The notes beneath the pieces were generated by a model. It was given only the letters and a program-made list of their open reading frames with translations, was not told where the DNA came from and made no database searches. Below, in pieces: positions 28,001 through 40,000 of a DNA stretch of 64,000 nt. Position numbers and translations under genes: made by a program. Every line of letters begins with the position of its first letter. Position 1 is the first letter of the stretch. The DNA is from Bemisia tabaci (lineage: Eukaryota > Arthropoda > Insecta > Hemiptera > Aleyrodidae): assembly GCF_918797505.1 (NCBI RefSeq), contig NC_092802.1, positions 7,211,480 through 7,275,479 on the forward strand, written 5' to 3'.

Positions 28001-31000
28001 AATTTCTGTTTTCCAGGTTGCCAACTACAACTTACAAATCCAAGCGACGGATCTGGGTGATCCTCCTCTATCAAGTTTCGTCATGCTCAATATTGAAATC
28101 CTTGATGTGAACGATAATAATCCTCTCTTCACACAAACGAACTACACTGCTGTTGTACAGGTAAATAAATTGCTACATTTACGTAATGACCCTATTATAT
28201 TTTTGTAAATTTTACTGTGTATGGTAACCAAAACTGGGAATTTTAAAAACTATTAAAGTAATTTTTTCCACCCCTCCCACTATTTTTTTTTTTTTTTTTA
28301 AAAAAACAGAATTTGCTGAATTTTTATTTGTTATGATTTTTAATAGCCAGTTTAGTAATGAGGGCAAGAAAAGTACTCTTATAATTCTAGTACAACTCAT
28401 AGACTCATTTCCAAAGAGAAGGAAGAGGGGGAGGAGAAGAAGAGAGGATAATGAAGATGGAACTTAAAAGCCTCCAAAATATATGCTTTATAAAGTGAAG
28501 ATATGTAATTAATTTGGTGTAATTTAAAGCAAAGGAAATAATTCAATTTTAATTGTTTTTTATTTATAATTAACGTTTTTAATTTTCTTTTGTGTAGTTC
28601 TTTTGCCAGAATATCAGGAAAAGAAACAACAACTGCCTAAAGCATTCCTACTATGGTATTCAACTTCGATGAGACTTTAAATGTAAAAATTATTAAAAAA
28701 ATGGAACGGGTATTTTTTGCAAGTATATAGTTATTTAATATAAAACTCATTTCATTTTTGCCACAGGAGGGCAAAAACCCAGGTTGGACTGTCTTCAAAC
28801 TCTCGGTAACGGACAATGACATCAGCCCAAACACAGAACCATACACGTTCGACATTCGCGATGGCAATGTTGGTGGTGCATTCCAAGTTGAGCCTGATGG
28901 TCGTGTGAGAACAGCTGCACGGCTGAATCACCAGCTTCAAGAATCGTACCAACTTCTCATCCGAGTCTTTGACAATGGAACACCTCCTCTTTTCTCCGAC
29001 ACGACTCTGACTGTTAAAGTGTTCCCTGAATCACAGTTTCCACCCGCTGTGACTCCACTTGAGATATGGGTCGGTTCATATCAAGATCGGTGGCCTGGAG
29101 GTAAGTGTCCTTTCTGACTGGTGTTTAGCAATGAGAATTTGCCGTTCAGACAGAGTATGTGCATGGATGATGATTGGTTTAATTAGATCTAAAACACGTC
29201 TGCAGTTGCCCTCCTATTTGGTCTTAGCTATAGTGTTGCATTAAACAGCATTACGCTCTTGGGAAAAACTTTATGCTCGGATGAGCTTTTTCTCCCATTA
29301 ATGAGGCATTAGTCTTTGACTGAATTTGAATGCATATCGGCCATGTCACCAACACTCTGTATTTTAGATCAGATTTTTTCCCCAACAAATTTCAAATACA
29401 GTCTCCCTGAAATCGGCTAGTTTTCCCAGTATTTTGCAATTTGTTTGTTTGCAACTCTTACAAATTTTAATAAGGAGACCAAAGAATTCTAAGAAACTCG
29501 TAAAATGTTGAAATTAGGTATAACTATAGATGTAGCTGTAATTAAAGTACTTCACTTATCAGTTTTGGAGAAATATTCATTATCAAGCAGAGTTACAAAA
29601 AGTTACCAGTCCAGTTATGAATGCTTGCCTTCAGTTTTAAAAAACCTTCATTTTTAGATGTCTAAATTCAATTTTGTGTCAAAAATCGGTCCTTTTACAA
29701 TCAAAATTTTATCCTTTTAGACATAATACCATATCATATTTTATCTTCCAGGTGAGCTTGGTAAGGTGTTTGTTTCGGACAAAGACCCATATGACACCCT
29801 GAGTTACAACATTGTCGGCCCGTACTCCAATTACTTCTCAATTGACTCAAGAACAGGAACTCTAAGTGCTGGTCCTGGTTTAGACTCAGGGAAGTATTAT
29901 GTCAATGTTTCTGTTAGTGACGGCAAATTTACTACCAATTCATCAGTGTACGTCATGGTCGAACCCTTGTGGGATGAAACTCTGAACAGTGCCGTTAGCA
30001 TCAGGTGAGTAATTTGTGTAATTTCATTTTAAGCCAAAGAAATTTAAATTTTGTTGAGGTCTGTTTCTTCCCTCTGAGATAAAATCTATGTTGTATTTTA
30101 AGCATTATTATTCTATAATAGGAAAGCCCCATACTTTTCCACAGAAAATTCCTGAGAAAGTGTGATAAATTTTGGAGGCAGAAATAAAGATGAAGATATT
30201 TAGACAACCTCTAAAATTATAAATTGTTCTGAGCATAAAATACAGGGCATTTTAATATTCTTAGAAAAAGAATTCAAAAAGAACTAATGGGCAAAAATTT
30301 TTTTTCAAGAACTAAGTATTCCTGCTGTTTATAGAATATATTCATATGAGTAAGAAAACACAGAAGTAAAACAAGAAATCAAATGAAGACAAGACTGTAC
30401 AGATTTAATTTTCTTTTTCTATTCCTCCTTTTTCTTCCCTTGCTTCATTTTCCTTTTTGACCAGGATTAGAGCCATGTTTGTCGAGCCTCTACTCCAAGG
30501 AGTAAGTGATCTCCTAAGAATGAAAGCCAGCTTGGTGCCAGTTTCTTAGACTAAATTTCATGCACCGCCAAAAAACTGAAAAACAAAGCTTATCACGTTA
30601 AGACAGAAGTGAAAATGAATTCAAGCCCAATGTGTAATTTAAACTGCGACCATCTTTCACGGAAGATTAAACTCCAGGCCACAAGCCTGTTCCAGCCGAT
30701 CGCCCAAGCGAGAGAGATGAAAAATTGGAGTGGAAGCCAACTAACCGGAACGGAGTTGGTCAGGATTAGCTCTAAAAGAAAGTGCTTCCTTTCTTTCCCT
30801 TCCTATTGCATATTTCGGTGTCAATAATTAGGTAATGATTCCTCATCCGGTGCTCATAGCTCATCTCTTGTTGAAAGCGAAAATAAGACAATGATTCACT
30901 GATGCGTAAAACATAAAATTATATTTTCCTTTTCCCTGTTTTTCATCTTTGGTCTTGTCTGGATTCTGCATTGAGTTGAATCTTGACTGCTTCTGTGGAT

Positions 31001-34000
31001 ATTTCCCCATCCAGAGTGACTAAGTAAAATCCTTTGGTGTTACAAAGTATTCGGAAGTTTATTTTGAGCGTATCAATGTTTTGTTTTTTTGATAGTTGAA
31101 TAATTAGTTCGGTCTTTTACTGTTTTCGTCTTAAACAATGTACTTTTATAAACAAAGTAGTTGATAAAAGTTAAGTGAATTCATGAATAATTGGAAATTT
31201 AGATCAATCAATCCCACAAATAATTGTGAATTTCCTTCAAAGTAAACTTTCCATGAGTGTTTTTCCAAGTGTGTGAAGTTATCATAGAGAACACATTTCT
31301 ATTCACAGACTGAGCAACGTGAACCCTCATCAATTTATTCTGAACCAGAGGAAAGGATTGATGAAATCACTCCGATCTGCCTTGAAGCGTGATGTGTCCC
31401 TCATCAGTGTGCAAGAAACTCCACAAGGTCATCTGGACATACTACTCGCAGTTAAACAGGTTAGTCAAAGTTTAAGCCAGTCTCATGGATTTCAGAATTA
31501 GCCCCGAACGAATGTTGAAAGTTTCCTAGCATATTTTTCATAAAACATTTATAACTTGATTCAACTAAAGCTCATTATAGCACATGATTAAAGAAACAAC
31601 ATCGCCGATTAGTAAATACCAGTATAGTTACCTGTCTTCGCCTCATCAGAAAAATGAGCAGTTTGCATTTCTGCTTATGTTTAGTTAAGTTCCTGCTTAC
31701 TTAATCAAGTCAAACTAGGTTGAATAAGATAGAAAACTACCCCTCTAGTTTGTAACAAGCGTATGATTTTGCCAAAACTTTTTGCATTATTATCGTAATA
31801 TGTCCATTTTCTCCTATTTAAAATTGAAAGATTTCATAATCTAATGCACTGGAATTTTTTCGCAAGTTGTCATGCAATGAAAATGTCCTTAAATTGTAAT
31901 TTTAAGATTTCGTCGAAACTAGGTCTTGGCTTTTGTGAACCAGGAAAGTCTGAATTGGCTCTTTACCACAGTGACAAAAAAACTTACAGTTTGGAAGCTT
32001 TTTGATTTAAAATGTCCAATGTTCTGTATGTTCATTGTTGAATCATGATTCCTTCTATGCTTTTAGGATATTGATCTAGTTACCATGAATGAAGCATTAA
32101 AAGCCTCAGGCTTGACCACAGTGTCATTCCCTTGCGAGTGCGTGAACGGATCCTGTAAGCAGCACATCACACTTCACGCGGACAAAATTACTCCGATAAC
32201 AACTGATATCACCAGCTTTGTTGCTCCTGCCCATTCGCACCGGCTGTACTGTGCATGTCATCTTGGGTTTACAGGTATGACTTTACCTTCTTTTTCTTTT
32301 TTTTTTGAGGAGAGAGGACTTAATCTTACTGATGACTTTTTTTTAAGAGGGAGTTGATTTATTGAGTCCACTCCACTTTTCTACAGTTTTTTTTCTTTTT
32401 TTTTTTTTTTTTGACACAGCCTTCTTTTAGGGATTAAAATTGTTCTCAATTGCGTATTTGTGACCAAAGAGCTTGATGCAAAAACGGCTTTTTTCGCCCC
32501 CCCTCTGGAAGTTCTTCAGACTTTGTTTATTGATTACTCATACTTGAGCGCTTCTTTTCCCAAATTTTCAGACCCCCAAAAAATTTTGGGGGGGAGCTAG
32601 GGGGGGTGGAAGTCAAAACCTGTGAACCTCGATATCTCTTGAACAAAGAAAGATATCGAGGTCCGGTTTGGACGAAAAATCGTCTAAAATTGCATACTTT
32701 AAGATTCTAAAGGTCGAAATCCCGATGTCACATTTTTAAGTCAACATATGTGCTTTTTTCCAGTTTTTAGGTCTAGAAAATTTCTTTTGAACGAAAAATT
32801 TACAAAGATCTCAATTTTTTATTTGAACCAAAACCAGTTTTTTAAATTGTTCGTCTTTTTCCGCATCCAACGAGTGGTCCATTAAGCTGGGGAACCAAAC
32901 GGTTCCGGAGTTATGATCGATTGAAGTTTCCGCTCAACGCGCGCCGACCGATTTTTGCGCGCAAAAAAGTCGGATTTGACTGTTATTAGATCAGATTGAA
33001 TGTTCAAACTGAGCAAAATGCTTTATTAGGGACTCTTGGGGGTCGCTGCGTTCAGAAATTACCGATACTTCCAAAAAATTCACGTTTTTAAAATTGCAGC
33101 TTCGGACAGGACCACTGAGCGGCCGGTCGGCGCTCAGTGGGCCTCTAAAATAGCGCTGCGGAGCTGTAATTTTAAAAACGTAAATTATTTGGAAGTATCG
33201 GTAATTTCTGAACTCAGCGACTCCCAAGAGTCCCTAATAAAGCATTTTGCTCAGTTTGAACATTCAATCTAATCTAATAACAGTCAAATCCGACTTTTTT
33301 GCGCGCAAAAATCGGTCGGCGCGCGTTGAGCGGAAACTTCAATCGATCATAACTCTGGAACCGTTTGGTTCCCCAGCTTAATGGACCACTCGTTGGATGC
33401 GGAAAAAGACGAACAATTTAAAAAACTGGTTTTGGTTCAAATAAAAAATTGAGATCTTTGTAAATTTTTCGTTCAAAAGAAATTTTCTAGACCTAAAAAC
33501 TGGAAAAAAAGCACATATGTTGACTTAAAAATGTGACATCGGGATTTCGACCTTTAGAATCTTAAAGTATGCAATTTTAGACGATTTTTCGTCCAAACCG
33601 GACCTCGATATCTTTCTTTGTTCAAGAGATATCGAGGTTCACAGGTTTTGACTTCCACCCCCCTAGCTCCCCCCAAAATTTTTTGGGGGTCTGAAAATTT
33701 GGGAAAAGAAGCGCTCAAGTATGAGTAATCAATAGACAAAGTCTGAAGAACTTCCAGAGGGGGGGCGAAAAAAGCCGTTTTTGCATCAAGCTCTTTGGAC
33801 ATTCCTTGAAAATTATGGAGGCAGAGAATTTTTTTTCCCTTTTTTTGGTTGATGACATTTGTCCTTCAATCAGTGAGTTGATTGGCTTGTTTGTAACCAA
33901 CATTTTTAAGAGTGTGAGTTTTTTTAACTTAAAATTTCTGACTTTCACAACTTCAGTTTAAGTTGATTTTTTAATTTTTTTGTGCTAATATTTCTGTAAA

Positions 34001-37000
34001 GCACTTCGACAGCGTTAGTCCGCAATCACATATATTGTTTGCGGTGTCTGAAAATCTCCGCCTCTATGTTATTTTTTTAAAGGAAAACAAATGGACATCA
34101 TTCCTTGAAATTTATGCCTAAGTTTCTTCGCAAAGAGAAGAAAAATCACGGCAGTTTTAAAGAATTGCCAATGAGTAGTTTTCCGCGTACAAAATAAAGA
34201 ATAACAGGAAGTCTGCAATGTCGCAAACGGAATCATGTGATTGCCGTGTTACACTGTTGACTCCTCTCTGTAATACAGCTAACAACTCAATTCCTTGTTT
34301 TTCAGCCTTAAGGTCGTTTTTTTGTCCAGACTATCATGAACCACATATTGCCAAATTTCTTTATTTGGTTAAGTCGTCATTAGATTGTTGATCCAAAAAT
34401 CTGAGGAATCATCTTAATTTAAATTCAGTAAAAGACCAAAAGTTAACCTTCAAAGTCTGTAGACACTGTTTACTTCCCTCTAATCTTGATCCATACTAAG
34501 TGACTATTTGTTCATTTTGGTTTAATGTGTTACAGGTGAGCGCTGCGACATGAAAATCCAAGCCATTTGCAACTGCTCAGAGAATGAAAAATGTATCCTC
34601 TCTGAAAAACTGAACAACTACAGCTGTGAGCTCACATGCGTGATCAACAACACATGCCCTCCTCCGATGTCCTCTGGCAGTTACAGCATTACTTGGGAGG
34701 AGCTGGTCGCCAGTTCAGCCATCTTCATTTCCATCATTTTCCTTGTCTGCATATTCATTTTGTACCGGTGAGTGCATCATCTGAAATTTTTAATCAGATG
34801 AAAATGTCCCTGTCAAAGGTTTTACAAAAAATTGATTTTAGAAAGAAAAAGAAAATGTGCAGAATCAGAATACTGAAAGTTTGACAATCCAAGCACTTAG
34901 TCCTTATTTGATTAAGATTTGTATGAAAATATGTCTCTTTTTTTTCTTTTTTTTTGATGAAAAATCTGTGTCCAATGTCTTTGTCAGCCATTTACCTCAT
35001 TTTTAAGCCTTCTGATTGACGAAGAAGCAATACTTGTTGACCAATAAGGATCAAAGACTCTGTTTCGTGATTGATTTGGAATTCATAAATAGAAAATAAC
35101 ACGATAAAGTATCAGCAAAGAAACCGATATTATCATTTTATGTCCCATTTTGCTTTCAACTGCTTGCTTTAATTTATTTAGGAACTGTCGAAGCAGATCT
35201 CGAGCATCAAGGGAAGATAAGAACATTCCTGTATTAAACTCGGACGTCAAACGGACCTCCAAATTGAGCAATCTTGAAGTCACTCAGGTACTTGTTTGTG
35301 TTTTATTTTTACGGGGGAAAATTGAGCTTTAACAACAGAAACTTTGCGACAAAGTTTTACAATTTTACTGGAGAATTTTCTTTGAATCTAAAATCTACAG
35401 ACTTTATGATCAAATGTGATACTTCACTCCTAACAAAGAACTGTGCACAGGGTCAGATACAAGTATATGAATCATATATGATGAAATTTTAAAAGAAAAT
35501 TCATTTGGTGTACTCACTCGCACTTTTTTTCTTCAATGATTATCTCTTACTGTAAATATTCCATGGAACTTACATGTAGGGATTTTTACCCTCGTTTTTT
35601 GGTACTCAAATTTTGCAAATGTGTTAACGCATTTGCAAAATTTGGTCTGAATTATTCAATTTAGCAAATGCTGATTTGATGATAATTTAAACGCAAAATA
35701 AAGTATCCTAAGCTTCATGTCTTCTGGCCTGTCTCCAGTCATAATTTTTTTTCATAACTAATTGGCTTTTTTTAGTGCGGAGTGCGGCCAGCTTCCTACG
35801 TTGCAACTACGCACAATGATGTTCATATTCTAGCAAGGCAGCTAAACAATCTAGATACGCTGCGAAGCTACGGCTCAGCCGGCGATGAACTTGAAACTGT
35901 TCCTCCTGACTACCTCAGAAATCTGAATAATCCAACTCCTGGGAACAAAATAAATAACGGTAAGATTTTCCTCTTTTCCTCAATTTTTCTTCTCATCTAA
36001 GTCTTGAGTTCCATCTTGTGCAATGTTTGAGATTTTTAATAATAGTGCCAACTTTGCCTTTCTTACGCAGTATTTTACATGTTTAAATCTCTATTAGAAC
36101 TCAGAGTTCAATTTTTGCTTCAATTTAAACATTTTCATGACCAATATCAATTTTTTGTGATTTTAACCTTCTGCATCTTTTAAGAACTGTCCTTAAATTT
36201 GGTGCTTGTTTAAAAAGTGGTATTTTTCGTTTTATTGCTCTCCTCATAGCAAGTGTGTACCATAGTTTGATATCTCCCATGAGGTATGACTATGCTGTTT
36301 GCATATCATTTTATTATGTTGTTTCATCTGCGTTAAAGTGAAAAGACCCTTAGTAATATGAGTAATATGATTAAGAGTATCATTACCATTACATTGTTTA
36401 TTCGTGCATTAAAGCCTTGTTGGGTTGTGGTTCAGGTCAGCACAGGAAAAAATAAAAAAACGGGAGGTAAAAAAATTATGACAAGAAAACTGCAGATAAT
36501 AAAAAAAAGTTTAACACAGGAGGCTGGCAACCGCTTTCTCATCCTTCCTTTACTTTCGCATTGTACATAAAAAAAAACAAACAAATAAAGAACCATTAAT
36601 TCTAAGGGTTTTTTACTCTTAAGATGTAATTTAGAAATCAATAAAAAATTACCTGAAAAATATTTTTTCTCTATTAATAGGTACTTGGCTGTTGTTTTCA
36701 TCAAAAATAAACTTCTTTTAGCAGTCATAAATTCTTTTAAATCATGTCTGATGGTCGAAACTAGCTTTCTGTTTGATAAGAATTGGAAGACCCAAAAAAT
36801 GTACAGTGTCGAATAATATTATCATCTTTATGCCAAATATGTTAATTTTAATTTCATCTTTGCTTTAATTTTGGAATGTTCTACTTTTGCGCTTTCTGTC
36901 AACATTCACTGTTTTTTCTAGATTTGAAGCGTGTGTCCGAACTAACAACTAACAACCGAATAGCTAGGAGATCATTAAGCTGTGTAGAGGATGAGGCTCG

Positions 37001-40000
37001 CATGATCGGAGGTAGTAGTATGATCTCCTTTTTGTTTTATTGAGAGTTGAGAACTGGGAAAAGATTTGCACATCGGTTTTTGATCACTATCACCGATGAT
37101 ATCATATTTAGTTGGCCCTGACTGTCAAATATTTTGTTTTTTAACACGTTGACTGCCACGGTGTTTTAGGTACTTATTTCCCCCGGCGCCATAGCCTTTT
37201 CTTTTTGATATTTTTTTTAGAATTGACTATATCAAACCTAAACTTCATAGACCTTCGTAATATTCTTTCAGCTTTCAGCCTGAAGCCGCCGGTCGTTACG
37301 ACCGGTATGGCCTCCGGTGAAAAATAATGCACCGGAGGCCACGCCGGTCGTCCGGCCGGTCGTGTGTTCCTTGAGAATCAGCAACGTCGCATGACTCGCG
37401 CGCAGTCACCCTACAACCTTGAACGGCATGGAATTACTGGTAAGGACTGTGAAACTGGGTAGGAGACAAACCCAGATACCCCCTAACACCGAGTTTCAGG
37501 CGAATCCATCGGCAAAAAGTCGAGGTTGCCAATTGTTGACCATTTTGAACTTTAATCGGCGGCCATTTTGAAAAATTAGGGTTTTTTTTAAAAATCTAAC
37601 GTCAAATTCGTTTTTCTCGTGCCAAAATACCCCCAGATACCGAATTTCAGGTGAATCCATTGGCAAAAAATCGAGTTTGTCAAATTTTCGGCCATTTTGA
37701 ACTATGACCGGCCGCCATTTTAAACTTTGACCGGCCGCCATTTTGAAACGGTTTGAGATAATGACTTCGGGTTTGCGCGAAAAAATTTCTTTTTTTATGT
37801 TCTTTCGAACGAGGTATCACAAAGGGGGTCTTCCCATTTGAAAAAAAAAGTTAGGGTCTGTAACCCCCCCTCCCCAAGGGGGGCCCCCCAAATTTTTTTT
37901 TTTGGGGGGGGGGTTCAAAAATTAGCTCCCTTTGATCTAGGAACACCCTCCAAGTTTCAAATCTCTACCTCAATTAGGTCAAAAGTTAGGAGGGGGGAGG
38001 GGACTTTTCAAACACCCTGTATTTTACCTTTTTACCCCTACCTCCCCCCCTCCTAAAAAATTGTTCCTCCTTTTTTTAAAATTTATTTTTCAAGTTGTGC
38101 CAAAATTGAAAGGTCTAAAATTAATATTGAGGTAAAAAACCAACGATTGTAATTATATTCTAATTTAAAACAAAAAAAAATAGCGAAAAAGAAAATTAAA
38201 GTTGAAAGAGAAAAAATCCCCCCCCCCTCCCAATTGTTATTCCCCTTTTTTAATTATTTTTCAAAATGCGTACAATTTCTAAGGTTTGTAACTAATATTA
38301 AGCAAAGAAAACAACACTATTGTAATTTTATTGTACTAATAAATAAAGATTATAAAGAAAAAGATCCATGAAAATGAAAAAAATAAAAAATCCCCCCCAA
38401 AAAAAACAAAAAACAAAAAAAAAAAAAATTTCAGTGGTGCATTCTCTTGCTGAGGCCATGCCGGTCGTGAGCCATAAGCGTATAAACGGCTCCGCCGGTC
38501 GCTGGCCTCACAGTAGCCTAGTAATGCGAGCGAGCGGGTCCCGGTCGAAACGACCGGCGTGGCCCCGGCAGAACCCTTCGAGGCCGGTCGATACGACCGG
38601 CGTGGCAGTCAACGTGTTAAAAGAAACAGAAATTTTAGAAAAACAAGTGCTCTAAAACGTTCCTTGAGTATACAAAAGAGGGAACCTTCATATGTAATTT
38701 TAAAAATAGCTCAGTCCATTTTTAAGTTTTTAATCAATTTTAATCAGCTTTTTGTCAAAAGTTTCATGCAAATTTTTAGCTTTATCTGTCACGGTTTTTG
38801 TTCAGGTATTCTCTGTTCATTTGTGGCAATATTGTTTTCTTCTATTTAAACCATTTGAAATTAATACATTTTTTGAATATGCGTATTTTCTAATTTTCTT
38901 TTAAATATGAAACTCTTAATGTGAGAATCACACAAGCACAGTTTATGAAAAAGAACTATCACTAGTTTGAATAGTATTGTAAGGTTTCATAAAAGTGAAA
39001 AATTAGACCCCAAAAAAAGAAACAAAATCGCCGTTTAAAATATCCTAAAACTTCTCGGTCCTAAGTCTGGTCTAAAAGTGTATTTTGTTCTTAAATTTTA
39101 CGTCTATCCTTGTTTCTAATCTGATTTTTAAAATCATAGGTTATCACTGGGATTGCTCTGACTGGGTGCGGAGAAGTCAAACCGCGTTACCAAACATCAC
39201 CGAAGTGCCTGGGAGCGAAGTCCCCGACTCGTCGAGCTTTCACAGCAACGAAAGTAATGAATCAAATTTAGACAATACATGTATGTTATACCTCATTTTT
39301 GTTTTTAAGTTTTTGCCGGTCACGCTACAAAAAGGAAAACAAGCAATTCTCCGGCTTCATGTGCTGAACGAGATCAACTTTTGTATCACAGAAGAGAGGT
39401 CTTCTTTTTGAAAGTTGTCGGCTTAATTTTACATTATTTCCGGAATAGAAAAGTTGTTTGAGCCAACATCTTCATTTTAATGCACTGATAAATTTTTGAT
39501 GTTGTAAATAGCACCCGTATTAGTAGCGTGACCATTTTTACGCCTTTCCATCCAGTAATTTTTTCCTCTTTTACGTTATTTTGGTTTCATTGCACCCCAA
39601 AACTTAAGTTTAATCTACTAGATTCATCCCTCTATCTTGTATTTTTTGTTTAATTGTACCTGAAAGCTTTGCGTCACCTCATTTTCTCTCTGATTTTGCC
39701 TGATTTCAATGTTTTTGTCTGTTGCACAGTGCTAAAAAAAAAAGTTATACTGGCCACTTTTTAGTTCTTCATGCCTGCACGCTAACTTTTTTAATTGCCT
39801 GCTTTATCTGATGTATTTTACGGATACTTTGAAATTTGATAGAGTGAGTTTAGCAGAGAGGAACCAAGTCATGTCTAGTTAAAACAAAAGAAAATTATTT
39901 TAAGTTTTACCATGCTCTTAAGATGCTATCGTTAAGGTAACGTTCAACCCCCATCTTCACACTTAAAATTTTTTTGACAGGAGAATACCTATGATTAATT

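Noticed and set aside
30465..30501. A splice-like block (TTTGACCAG, then an open stretch reading IRAMFVEPLLQG, then GTAAGT) between exons 34 and 35
   Set aside because: Its 37-nt length would shift the frame into exon 35, whereas direct splicing of 34 to 35 keeps frame and gives the conserved SIRLSNVNP sequence.
33036..33272. Overlapping similar frames on both strands around 33,000-33,270
   Set aside because: They arise because the region is the centre of a palindrome; both strands read nearly the same sequence.
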